Shown here in pieces: positions 10,185-20,269 of a stretch of DNA of 64,000 nucleotides. Numbering within the stretch: the first letter of the stretch is position 1; every line of letters starts with the position of its first letter. The translations under genes and the position numbers were made by a program. This DNA is from Euglena gracilis (lineage: Eukaryota; Euglenida; Euglenophyceae; Euglenales), in the NCBI GenBank assembly GCA_039621445.1, contig CP154955.1, positions 22,371,823 through 22,435,822 of the forward strand, given 5' to 3'. The notes under the pieces are model-generated. The model saw nothing but the letters and a program-made list of their open reading frames with translations. It searched no databases and had not been told where the DNA came from.

Positions 10185-11503
10185 GTTGTGGTTGTCAGAA
10201 AATCTTGTACCGCCCCGTGCCGCCGGGTGATGAAGTTTGATTTGCAGCAAACGAGGTGGTGTCCGAGAAAATCTGATTGTCCAAAGCATTTGGGACAGAG
10301 GTTGGGATCGGATTCCATTGGTGTGAGAGTCATTCCAAGGGACCAACGAAGTGTGCAGCGGAATTCAGCCGTGGGCAACAGGGTGCGGAGTCCTTGAGAT
10401 GGTGTCAAAGCGGCCCATGCCATAGCGTGTGGTTGGCATTGGCTTGCAAAGCGTACAGCATCAGGTCCATTCAATGTGTCCCGAAGTGTTTTCTGGCGGG
10501 CAAGCATGCTCTGCTGATTCCACCAACGTTGTGAATTGTGTGGAGACTGTGCCTGAGGGATCAAATTTTTGTCAGTGGCCCATTGTGGCAGTGGGGCTAT
10601 TTGACCAAGTTCATTGAGGGCTGCCCGTAAACAATCATCAGTGTCTTTGGGAAGGATGTCCAAGGCAGCGGGCAGGCCCAAGACAGAGGGAGCTCTTCGA
10701 CAGAAGTCCACCACTTGAGACAACCTGGCTGGCACACGTTGAAATAGTGGATCCGAGATCCCCAGTCCACCGCATCTGATGGCCAGGGAAACTTGCAACC
10801 ATTCTTCTGGAGTGCAAGGGGAGCCGACCATGCCACTGAATGTTTCCCGAATAATTCCCGACAATGTCTTGCATGCCGCTGTTGCAGAGGTGATTTTGCA
10901 GGCGCGCAAGAGGTCATTCACTTTGCAAGCAGATAAACAAAAACGAAGCAAGGTGAATTGCACATGCGATTGAGGTAGGTGCTGAAGTACTGTGCAAGAA
11001 CGTCGGATGTCTGCAATGCGCTTATTCCAAACTTCGTCACAGAAGCGGTCATCTTGGGGGTGGTGGACAGGGACCCCCAAAACTTTCAAACCAGAACCAG
11101 CAACAAAGGCGGTCAGTGGTATTTGATGTAAGGGGCTGTCGTGTGGCGTGCCAGGGGGAATGCAAGGGACGCCTTCTGTTGATGTGAACGCTGGTCCCCA
11201 CAATCGACATTTTGCAGGGTTTACGGCCAACCCAAGCGCGGCTGCCTCGCGAATCAGGAAGGCAAGGGCATTGTGCAGTTGGGCTGGCGATCCCAGCAGA
11301 TGGGCGTCATCCAAGTACCATCCCTGCCATTCAACCAACGGTGAGAGGCCCTCACAAAGGTCTTGCACTCCCCAGGCGAAAGCTGCTGGTCCACATGGGT
11401 CGCCTTGCTGAGCCCCCTCTGGGAAGGCAGACAATGGTTTCCACAATACAGCTTGCTGTGTTGGGCGTAGCACGAATCCAGCCAAGGGCACACTTCTGGG
11501 CAT
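10185..11503 (-). CDS. Retrotransposon reverse transcriptase, C-terminal part, and zinc finger
   Basis: The frame contains GAQQGDPCGP (RT block before the active site), WYLDDAHLLGS with the catalytic YLDD (about 11308-11322), and the thumb-like region. It then runs into a Cys-Cys-His-Cys finger (CPKC, HHLVCC) and RRHGAVQDF. The last residues before 10184 (DFLTTTT) continue in frame into the endonuclease segment at 8726 once the DNA element is removed. It lies in a different frame from the RT N-terminal part (11500-14403): a single shift between about 11450 and 11510 separates motif A (LLQVDFRNAFNSL) from this segment. The shift could be a mutation or a sequencing error; no slippery motif was identified with confidence. 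Confidence 0.85.
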
Positions 11504-14403
11504 CGTCTACGGATGGATTGCAGGATTTTTTCCCGTGACAAAGAGTTGAAGGCATTCCTGAAATCCACTTGAAGCAGCCCCCAGCGATTGTCTCTGTCTG
11601 CGTGCAAAGTGTCCACCATTTGTTGGATTCCCATTGCGATCAGTGGACAAGCATTCGGCACACCAACGCCACATTGTGGAGGACTCAGTTCTTTCAAAGC
11701 ATTTACCACTGTGGGATGACGCATGAGGCATTTGCCAACCAATCGGCGAAGGGTTTCACCTGCTGCGATTGGGCGAGTGTCTTCATCACACACCGTGTTC
11801 TCCACAAGGTTTCCAAAAGCATCCTCTTCCATTGCTGTTTGTTTGTTCTGTTTTCGCAGAGGTGTCAACCTGGCTGAGGAAAGAATTGGGGCCATGCCGG
11901 GGTGAACACCGTTTGTAATTGCCCGACAGATGAAGGTATCAAGCCCTTCGAGGAGGTCATCTCCACAAGCCCCTGGGTAGTCTCCAACCATGGCCTTGAG
12001 GTGGTCAGGTCTCAGGCCAGAAGGACCCGGTGCGGATTCCTTTGGGAACCCGAATATGGCTTTGCGCAAATTTTGCAATCGTTCTTTTGTGCTTTCTGGG
12101 TCCGAAGGAAAGGTGATCGTTTGGGAAGGGTCGGACACCGGGATGCGCGGTGGAGGCTCTGGTGGGTGAAGGTCACGCAGCCTTTGAATCACTTTTGGGT
12201 CATTGCTGTTCTGAACCCCCTCAGAGGTGAGCTCTCGGCAGGCTTTTGAAATAGCCCCGTGGCCAACAAGGCTTTCAATGCGGGAAAGAAACCGTTCTTC
12301 GGTGGCCTTGGCAGCGAGTGCTGTTTTTTGCCTTGTCTGTCTGCCTTGTGGCTTTTGTGGGAGACTGGAGTCCAACCAAGAATCAAACACAGGACGGGTG
12401 AGATACAGGCGAGCTCGTTCTGCAATTTTTCTCCCCACCATCGCCCAGTTCGATCGCCCGCCACGCTGCAAAGGGCAGAGCACCGCTTTGGGGAAGGCCC
12501 ACAAGGCGTGCAGGGTTTCCCAGCCAGGTTCCCTGTTGAAATGCCTCAACAATTGCAGGTAGGTTTGATTGACATTCAGGAGGGCTCCACGCGGCAGGTA
12601 TACAAGGGTGCCCCGATCATCAAAAGAAATTTCCTCAAAAGTGGGATGAAGGGATGGTGGGCATGGAGCAGAGAATGGCGTAACCCCGGCAATGTGATTT
12701 TGGCCAATGGGGGTTGGTGGGGGTCTGGCTGGGGCTGGTGACGATGCTACTGTGGTTGTTGCCACCGAGGTTGGTGGGGGTCCCGCGAGGGCTAGTGACG
12801 ATGCTGCTGCGGTCGTTGCCACTGAGGATGAAGAGCTGGCACCCAAAGGGAGGTTGGAGAAGTTCAGGAAAGGCGTCGCCTGATTTGCTTGCATCCAAAT
12901 GGCCCCCACATCTGACGGGGGGAAGGGTCCTGGTCCTTGTGTGCCAATTGGGTTCTCCATGATGACCGTGGAGCACATTGAGGGGAGGCCTTGTTGGCCA
13001 AAGAACAATGGACCCGGCAGATTTGGGAACCAAGATCCCCTTTCCAATGGGGGCGCTGCGGGTGGTGGTGCGGATGGGGGGATGGAAATTTGTGAGGCTG
13101 GCGCCATGTCAACGTCCTCACCCGACACCGAAGGGTGCTCTGCGGGCGGCGGTGCAGCAGGAGTTATTGAGGTTTGTGATGCTGGCGCCATGTCAATATC
13201 TTCACCCGAAACAGTTGTAGGAGGCCCGGGGTTACTCTCAATGTCCCCGCAGGTCAGTAAAGACCGACCTCGGCCTGCCCCTCCCGATGCTGGTAGGGTA
13301 GGCTGTGTGCTGTCTTTCGCAGAAACGTAAGGCACCAGCACTTTTATTTGTTTGGCCAACGTTGGGTGGTTTCTTCTGGTCAGCGGAGGCGGAACCTGGG
13401 GGTTGTCCGGTTTATTTTGCTGAGGTGGGAAGGTTGCAGGCCAGTATAATCCGGCAGAACTGGCTGGCTGGGGGGGCAGTGTTGCAGACCAAAAAGTGGA
13501 TGTGCTGTCTGGCTGGGGGGCCACTGTTGCAGTCCAAAATGTGGAGGAACATGGTTTGCCAGTTTGTCGGGGGCTTTTCAGGCTGAGAGCAAAAATGGTG
13601 TCAGGGGGGGGCCTCTGCAGGCCCATGGCCTTTGCAGGCCACTGGGACAAAATGCTGCAACAGGACAAAAAGGTGTCACAGGGGGGCCTTTGCAGGCCCA
13701 GGGCCTTTGCAGGCCAATGGGGCAAAACGTTGCAACAGACCGAAATGGTGTCACAGGGGGGCCTTTGCAGGCCCAGTGACTTTGCAGGACACTGGGGTAA
13801 AACGGTGTCACTGAGGGGTTGGGGTGGCAAAATGTTTTTGAATGTCAAGTCAAAACTGCTGCAAAAAGTGTCACTGAGGGGTTGGGGTGGCAAAATGTTT
13901 CTCAATGTCAAGTCAAAACTGCAGCAAAATGTGTCAGAGCTTTTGGTGTAACATGTGCTGTGAAAACTGGGGGTTTGCCACTTCAATTGATCAGAAGTTT
14001 GGGATGCAATGCAGAACACTGAAAAGAAGACACTGGAGCTGAAAGTTCCACTTAATGGTTGGCAGATGGGGGGCCTTTGCAGGCCCAAAGGGGGGGGCCT
14101 TTGCAGGCCCAAAAACTGGGGGGGCCTTTGCAGGCCCAAAAACTGGGGGGGCCTTTGCAGGCCCAAAAACTGGGGGGGCCTTTGCAGGCCCAAAAACTGG
14201 GGGGGCCTTTGCAGGCCCAAAAACTGGGGGGGCCTTTTCAGGCCCAGTGGCTGAAGGGGCCTTTTCAGGCCCTGTAGCAGGGGGGGCCTTTTCAGGCCCA
14301 ATACAGCCAACAACAGCATGGTGAAGTTCTGCAGCAGCAAGACCAATAAGGGCTGAGAAGCCCAAGGACTTGGGTTCTTGAATGTCTTGTCTTGAGCTTG
14401 CAC
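11500..14403 (-). CDS. Retrotransposon N-terminal region, 2A-like motif and RT N-terminal part
   Basis: The open frame covers at least 960 codons before the frameshift. Its first third is low complexity, including a nine-residue repeat (PQFLGLQRP type) encoded by 27-bp tandem repeats. A 2A-like sequence, CGDIESNPGP, follows near residue 385; such motifs cause ribosomes to skip a peptide bond before the last proline. After a proline/serine-rich region come RT blocks: ESAPGPSGLRPDHL, RPIAAGETLRRLVGK and LLQVDFRNAFNSLSR with the first catalytic aspartate (about 11538-11585). The start codon is uncertain: the frame is open upstream of the GTG at 14403, and the first ATG after the SL (14575) gives only a four-codon reading frame. 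The 2A would release the repeat-rich N-terminal protein from the RT. Confidence 0.85.
13222..13245 (-). other. 2A-like ribosome-skipping motif (D-I-E-S-N-P-G-P)
   Basis: Minus-strand codons give GDIESNPGP, matching the D-x-E-x-N-P-G-P signature exactly, preceded by SLLTC, the hydrophobic/Leu-rich lead typical of functional 2As. Comparable motifs are known near the start of trypanosome non-LTR elements (Ingi, L1Tc), relatives within Euglenozoa. Confidence 0.85.
14085..14290 (-). repeat. 27-bp tandem repeat encoding a nonapeptide repeat
   Basis: About seven units, each containing the near-palindrome GGGCCTTTGCAGGCCC, with AAAAACTG spacers. On the minus strand they encode repeats around GLQRPPQFL. 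Diverged copies recur at about 13605-13800. Confidence 0.85.
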
Positions 14404-14429
14404 CTTTGACTTCTGGTATTGTACTTGTA

Positions 14430-14512
14430 CTTGACTTCTGCCTGCACCAGCAGGACTTCAACTTCTGCCTGCACCAGCAGGACTTCTTCTGCCTGCACCA
14501 GCAGGACTTGTG
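14430..14512 (-). repeat. Short tandem repeat of CTGCCTGCACCAGCAGGACT
   Basis: Three to four copies of a unit of about 24-30 bp in the 5' region of the retrotransposon between the SL copy and the main frame. Confidence 0.75.
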
Positions 14513-14583
14513 ATCGATGATAATTGAACTCTTGGCTCAGTTTGTCCCCACCAGGGGCTTTCAATTGTCCGCCATGTATTATG

Positions 14584-14611
14584 CGAAAAAAAATAGACAC
14601 TCAGAAAGTGT
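14584..14611 (-). other. Genomic copy of the Euglena spliced-leader sequence at the retrotransposon 5' end
   Basis: The minus strand reads ACACTTTCTGAGTG and continues TCTA, eight T, CG, which equals the Euglena SL as I recall it. It is followed by CATAATACATGG rather than by GT, so it is not the donor end of an SL RNA gene. Its position at the 5' edge of the element indicates reverse transcription of a trans-spliced transcript. Confidence 0.85.
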
Positions 14612-15248
14612 TATTACAAATACTTCGCGAACAGTTACGCGACTACACGCGAGGTCTCCCGATGACGCGCATCGCCACAATTGCTGGCCCCGAGGGAGAA
14701 CCAAACGCACCCCAGACAAAAAACCGAACATTACGCACATATTTTTGGTTGATTTTATCGTAACTGGTTGCAAGTGTGATTAAAACACGGTGGTGGGACG
14801 AATTGAATCCTCCCACCAGCGGCAAAGCCAACTTGTTTTGATCAGGCCATCTATGGCCACTTGCTAACTTCGTTTGCACTTCACCCCACTGGCACGTCTC
14901 TATCTTTTGGGTCGACGCCCCCGGAACAGCCAGAATCCCGATAGTGTCCCATACCCCTTTGTCCTTCGCCTTGCTTTGCTTTAACCCCCGTATCTCAAAC
15001 TGGGGGAGTTCACTTTCCACTTTGAAAAAGCCAGCCCAGTCACTTTTCAAAATAGGATCAACGTAACTGCGGTGTAACCGTGGCAAAGCCGTGGTGTAAC
15101 CGCAGTGAGAACAAGAACAACGCTGTCCTCAAAAATGCCAATTTTAAGGCTTATTCCTTGGGTTAAAAGCTAATTCATGCAGATGCTTTGGTCATTTTTT
15201 TTCTTCAAAAATGTGGAAAAATCACTTTTTCAGTGATTTTCGGGTTGA
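14612..15248. other. No gene recognised
   Basis: This is the flank upstream of the retrotransposon. A 147-codon minus-strand frame (14643-15086) has fairly even composition but no domain I recognise, so I do not call it a gene. The target-site duplication of the retrotransposon was not located. Confidence 0.35.
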
Positions 15249-15680
15249 GACGGGTACTTGTCTGTTATCGCACGACATACCCCCTTATTTTTGGTCTTAT
15301 GGGGTTGTTTTAAGAAGTAGGGTTAGGTGCACAGGCCATGTTGCGCTACATGGGCACGTTGCGCTACATGGCCATGTAGCGCAACGTGGCCATGTAGCGC
15401 AACGTGGCCATGTAGCGCAACATAGCATTTGCGCACCTAACCCTACTCCTTCAAATAACCCCATAATGCGCAACATGGCCATGTTGCAATGCGCAACATG
15501 GCCATGTTGCGCAACTTTGGCCATGTAGCGCAACATGGCCATGTAGCACAACGTGGCCATGTAGCACAACATGGCATGTGCTCACCTAACCCTACTCCTT
15601 CAATAACCCCATAATAACCCAAAAAAGGGCGTCCCAGAAGGGGGGGGTGCGTCGTGCGATAACAGACAAGTACCGCTTTT
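15249..15680. repeat. 430-bp foldback with CATG-rich interior
   Basis: The outer arms are inverted copies: CGGGTACTTGTCTGTTATCG at about 15250 and CGATAACAGACAAGTACCG at about 15656. The interior repeats GGCCATGTAGCGCAACGT / GCCATGTTGCGC words in both orientations and holds inverted pairs of AGTAGGGTTAGGTGC / CACCTAACCCTACTCC. Confidence 0.7.
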
Positions 15681-16596
15681 TGAGCGCCCAGTCTCCGGGG
15701 GTGTTTCCCCCGCGACCCCCCTGCGACCCCCCCCGCGACCCCCCCGCGACCCCACCCTGAGCCTGATTCGGGGTTCCAAAAAGTACAAAAAAAATAGCAT
15801 TAATTAGGAATTTGCCACCCAATTAGGAATCAAAAACACAAAAAATTGGTCCCAAATTCCTAATTGGACCTATTTTCGGACCCAAATGGCACGCAAATTC
15901 CTAATTGGGATCTAAAATTAGAGGGTAGGACAACGTCACACAAGTCACATATGACCTGCCGCGAAACCCATTTCCCCCCCCCCCCCCCCCCCTCCCCCCC
16001 CCCCCCCCCGACCCCCCCCCGCGACCCCAACACCCCCTCCCGTGTCCATTCACTTGACCTCAGATATGTTTGCACTTTCTGTCAATTTGTTTGTTTGCAT
16101 CAAACCACAGAAAATGTTTGCATCTCTCCCCAGTTTGTTTGCATTCATCACAAAAATATCCGCACAGTATTCCAAAAATATTTGGGGGTGTTCACCCCGT
16201 GACCCCCCCCTCCCCGTGACCCCCCGTGACCCCTCCGTGACCCGAACGAAGACCCTTTGCATCTTTTCAGAGGGGGAGCACGCCGTCGGCCAGCCGTCGG
16301 CCAGCCGTGTGATTCACAGGAAAATGACCCGAGCCACAGCCTTGTAATGCAGAAACAATTTCGCCGCCAATCTCCCTTCATGTTCATCGTTGGTGGAGGC
16401 TGCATTTTTGCCCATTTGAAGTCATTTTTCGTCAATTTTTGTCAATTTTGCCATTTTTGGACTTTTTTTGACCAATTTTGACCATTTCAGCCTTTTTTTT
16501 GGGTCATTCTACAGTCATTGTGAAGGGTTATTTGCCTACATATTATTCGAATGACTAAAAAATGCTCAGCTGGTGTCCCACTGGCAAAATTACCTA
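15681..16596. other. No gene seen; C-rich tracts and AATTAGGAATTT repeats
   Basis: Dispersed TTAGGAATTTGCCAC-like words (about 15790-15910) also occur at 17030-17290. The stretch also has a long C tract (15974-16010) and GCCGTCGGCCA repeats (about 16272-16300) repeated at about 17330-17350. No coding signal. Confidence 0.45.
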
Positions 16597-16898
16597 CCAT
16601 GCCCCCCCCCCCATATTGTACCCCCCCCTGGGAGCCATTTTCGAGGGGAGGGGTACATTATGGGGGGGGGTACATTATGGGGGGGGGGTCCCTCAGAGGG
16701 GGGGTACAGGCATTTTTTTGCCCATTTTTTTTGCGTCCGCCGATGGCGGCCAGAAAACTAAGATCCACCGAATTTTCACCGACTCGAAAAAATCTTCCGG
16801 CCGCCTTCGGCGGCCGGTTTTTGGTCAAAAAATTTTCGGGGGGGTCGGGGGGGGGGTACATTATGGGGGGGGGTACAATATGGGGGGGGGGCATGGTA
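16597..16898. repeat. TA-flanked foldback, word 'ATATTGTACC/ATTATGTACC'
   Basis: Left end TACCATGCC plus a C run and CATATTGTACC; right end GGTACAATATGG, a G run and GCATGGTA. Internal GGTACATTATGG copies lie in the inverted sense. The ends are palindromic and TA-flanked like those at 765, 5665 and 6517, but the repeated word differs. Confidence 0.65.
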
Positions 16899-17674
16899 AT
16901 AATGGACGAAGGTACCTAATAATGGACAAAAAAAGGCTCAAATATTGTGGGAAATGGTTTCAAGTGACCCAAAATTGTAGCCCCTCTTGTAGAATTTGAA
17001 AGATAATTCAAAACGCACATCCAAAATTAAGATTTTGCACCCAACATGAAGCATTTGCAGACCAAATTTTGGCATTAGGTGCTGAAACTAAGCAATTTTC
17101 ACCCCGAAATATGCCACTCATGCCAACCAAAATTGTGCATTTTCCACATGAAAACGGGATTTTACACAAAATTAGGCATTTGCCACTCAAAATTAGGAAT
17201 TTACACATGAATTAGGAATTTCCTCCTCAAAATTAGGAATTTGCCACTCAAAATTCGGAACTGGCACGCCAAATTAGGCATTTGCCACCCATATGAGATA
17301 GACAACCCGACCCGGCTTCCGTCACGCCGTCGGCCAGCCGTCGGCCAGCCGTGTGCTCCCCCAGAATATATTTGCATTTGGATCTGATGTTTTTTTGTAT
17401 TAATGCTGGAATGGATCTTTTTGATGCAGTGTGAGGCTGTTTTTTTCATTGAGAAGAAATGAAATTTTTTTCTGAACAAGGAAAACCTTTGGGGGGCAGT
17501 GCAAAGATTTGGCCGCCATGGGCGAATGCATTTGAAGGCCATGGGCAAAAATTTTGACAGACCCCTCTGACATGCAACTTCTGTGATTTCAGTAAAAGAA
17601 AAAATTGGCCAAAAAATTTTGCGCCATTGGCGCTATTGATGAAAAAAACATATTTTTTTCCTCTGCCGAGAACT
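16899..17674. other. No gene seen; degenerate short repeats
   Basis: Degenerate repeats of AATTAGGAATTTGCCACTC type occupy about 17020-17290. The remainder is unique-looking and shows no coding motif. Confidence 0.45.
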
Positions 17675-17770
17675 GTGTCCCAGACGCTGGTGCCTGGGAC
17701 GCCGGTTCAGGTGTCAGCCTGAACCGGCGTCCCAGGCACCGGCTTCATGCCCGAACCGACACAGTTTTTG
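17675..17770. repeat. Hairpin of the GCCGGTTC palindrome family
   Basis: CCAGGCACCGGCTTCA-type arms and GACGCCGGTTCAGG / CCTGAACCGGCGTC arms face each other around a short loop at about 17715. Related palindromes lie at 18630-18752, 19703-19783 and 27315-27435. Confidence 0.7.
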
Positions 17771-18629
17771 AAACCATCATTTCTCGGGGGCTCCGGCTTC
17801 ACGCCCGAACCGGCCGCTGAGGAATCACGGCCAATCTCGCCCCAAATCCCCATGTTCGGGGCAGTTTTGGGCGACTTTGGCCCAAATGGGCCGCCAGTCA
17901 AAATTGGCAGATTCCACACTTCTGAAGCCATGTTTCTTGAATAGCATCGTGAATTTTTCTGTGGCCAGCAAGTGGGGGGGGGGGAGCATGGTAATGCTCG
18001 TCATGCAATGTGGCCAGGGATTTGCCAAAAAAAAAACATGGACACTACCTTTTTTCTTTTTCTTGTCCAGTTTTTCCTGTCCACATTGTTCTCATTGTTT
18101 CCATATGGCTTCTTACTGTTTGGAAATGAAAAATATTGTGAAACAGGCCTTCTTTTCAGAATTGGTGTGGCATTGTCTTAGATCGCGCTAAGAGGCATGA
18201 TCAAAAATCAATGGCTCCCAAAAAATGGCCACTTTTTTGAGGCGTCAGTGTGGAGCCAAGGCTCCGCGCGACGTTTTTTTTCACGGCTCAACCAGGGTCG
18301 GTGCTGTGCGCTGGCTCGGTGTTCCCGCCGCGCATGGGTTTGCGGCAGTGCCACCGCGGCCCTGGTTTTTGAGTGCGGGTCCCAACGCTGCCCAATGTCA
18401 ATTTCCGTGGGGGGGGGTAAAACACACTTTCCTCCCCCCCCCTGAATTTTGTTCCAAAAGACTTTTTGGAGTGCCAAACCCCCCCTATTTTGAAATTGAC
18501 CTGGGCCTCACAGAGGCCGAGGCCAACGAGCCAAAGTTACAAGGGTGGGCGTCAAAGTTGATGTGCGTGTCCATTCTCTCCTTGGGTGTCAACAGGTGAA
18601 TCCAAGTTGCCACATTGCTTCTGATACGA
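17771..18629. other. No gene seen
   Basis: Mixed unique-looking sequence with a GGGGGGG...CCCCCCC pair near 18408-18442. No domain is recognised in any frame. Confidence 0.4.
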
Positions 18630-18752
18630 AAACTGTGTCCAGAACGCCGGTTCGGGCGTGAAGCCGTGTTCCAGAACGCCGGTTCGGGCTGCCGCCCGAA
18701 CCGGCGTTCTGGAACACGGCTTCACGCCCGAACCGGCGTTCTGGACACAGTT
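18630..18752. repeat. Near-perfect 123-bp palindrome
   Basis: The sequence AACTGTGTCCAGAACGCCGG through GGGCTGC is mirrored by its reverse complement to 18752, including nested repeats of GAACGCCGGTTCGGG. It would extrude as a long cruciform or RNA hairpin. Confidence 0.85.
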
Positions 18753-18944
18753 GTTGAAGCCGTGGATTAGGGGCTCTGGCTTCACGCCCGAACCGGCGTT
18801 CAAGGAATCCAGGCCAATTTCGCCCTAAATACCCAGTTTCTGAACATTTTTGGGCATTTTTGGGATCCTTTGGGCTCATGGCCATGTCGATCGGCCGATT
18901 GAAGTTTTCATCCGTCTGATGCCAGGTTACCCATCAATCGAAAG

Positions 18945-19415
18945 GTTTTTTTTTCAGAATTACAATTTGGAAAAAAATTTTGGTTGGACCACCCCTAGGT
19001 TTTTTCAGAATCACGGTTGGGAAATTTTGGCTGGACCCCCCCCAGATTTTTTCAGATTTGCAATGCCGAATTTTCGGTTGGACCCCGCTGGTTTTTTTTT
19101 CCAGAATTATGGTTGGGATTTGATCTCCCCTTTTTCAGAATTCTGGTTCAGAGATTTTGGCTGGGTTTCTTCACAAACACGGTTGAAAAAAAAAATTGGC
19201 TGGAGCCCCCCCTAGGGTTTTTCAGAAGTACGGTTGGGAAATTTTGGCTGGACCCCCCGGGAATTTTTCAAAATTGTTGGGAAATGTTAATGACAGTTGG
19301 GAAATTTTGGCCCCCCTGGGTGTTTTCAAAATTGGTTGGACCCTCCCCTGGGTTTTTCAGAATTATGGTCAGGAAATTTTAGCTGGACCCCTTGGGTTTT
19401 TTCAGAATTACGATT
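18945..19415 (+). repeat. Degenerate tandem repeat of roughly 45-60 bp
   Basis: Units of the type TTTTTTCAGAATTACGGTTG followed by GGAAATTTTGGCTGGACCCC recur about nine times with considerable divergence. Each begins with a T run and TTTCAG, which resembles a string of 3' splice sites. Confidence 0.75.
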
Positions 19416-19702
19416 TTTGGACCCTTTTCGCAAATTCCAAAATCCACTGTTCACCTGCCATGTTGCCCTTGATCAATAACCCTTCTCAAGGGTTTTAGTT
19501 GGCCTTAGATTTCAGCCCTGCTGCATGGTATTCTATTTCAGAAAATCCCCAGATTTGGCCAAATGGAAATTGTTGCACAAAATACCCCAATTTCTGGCCA
19601 AATACCCCCCAAAAAGTGCTCAGATATGATTGCCTCATGTCTACAAACCATTTTGGACACTTTTTGGCACTTTTCATTTTCGGTCCCCAGGACGCCGTTT
19701 TC

Positions 19703-19783
19703 CCGCCCGAACCGGCGTTCTGGACACCGGTTCGGCGCAGAAATTTCTGCGCCGAACCGGCGTCCAGAACGCCGGTTCGGGCG
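19703..19783. repeat. Palindrome of the GCCGGTTCGGG family
   Basis: Arms CCCGAACCGGCGTTCTGGAC and its complement face each other, with an inner GGCGCAGAAATTTCTGCGCC perfect palindrome at the centre. It is followed by the family tail GTGAAGCCAGAGCCCC, also seen at about 1697 and 18775. Confidence 0.8.
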
Positions 19784-20269
19784 TGAAGCCAGAGCCCCAG
19801 TACACGGTTTCAAAATGAAGAATGGCTTTTTTGGCAGCACATACCTTTTTGTTCCCACTGCCCGTTTTGCAAGCCCCTATTTGCAGGGTGGGGGTCATCT
19901 TTGAAATTTAGGAACCACGGTTCCCAATTTTTTTGATCGATCCTGTAGTCAAGGTACTGGTGTTCTACTTCATGTCAAGGGGGGCATGAAGAAATGGCTG
20001 TAGCAATGGAAAGCGACCAGCCTTGAATTGCAAATGATTTTGATATGGCCCCATTTCCAGCGTTTGCGAAGGTCACATTTGGCCTTTGAATAATCGGGAC
20101 AATGGTTGGGAAGTTTTGGGAACCACGGTTCCCAATTTTTTTTGCACTGCCCATTGATTTCCTCATTTGTTGACCCCCGATCTTGCCCCCCCCCCCCGAT
20201 CTTGTCCCCCCCCGACCTTGTCCCATTTTGGGCTGGCATTAGCCGGGGTATGGGACACGATCGGCCTAT
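19784..20269. other. No gene seen; C-run with GATCTTGTCC words
   Basis: At about 20170-20225 three C runs carry CGATCTTGCC, CGATCTTGTCC and CGACCTTGTCC, possibly half of another word-type foldback without its inverted partner. Nothing coding is recognised. Confidence 0.4.

Larger units (their letters stand above)
8240..14611 (-). mobile_element. Near-complete SL-headed non-LTR retrotransposon with 2A motif, RT and restriction-like endonuclease
   Basis: Minus-strand order: an SL copy (14611-14584), a repeat-rich N-terminal region, a 2A-like motif (13245-13222), reverse transcriptase, zinc finger and restriction-like endonuclease ending at a stop at 8240. Two things break it: a frameshift in the RT near 11450-11510 and a 1450-bp CAG...CTG DNA element at 8735-10184 that restores the frame if removed precisely with one 8-bp repeat. 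The element class (R2/CRE-like endonuclease at the C-terminus) follows from the finger-plus-endonuclease order. A poly(A) tail was not identified. The SL at the extreme 5' end suggests the inserted copy came from a mature trans-spliced mRNA. Confidence 0.85.

Noticed and set aside
14584-14611. SL RNA gene
   Set aside because: The SL is followed by CATAAT, not by the GT donor expected in an SL RNA gene, and it coincides with the 5' edge of a retrotransposon.
14643-15086. Minus-strand gene of 147 codons upstream of the retrotransposon
   Set aside because: No domain recognised and no support from the other copies; could be an unknown exon, but I cannot support it.
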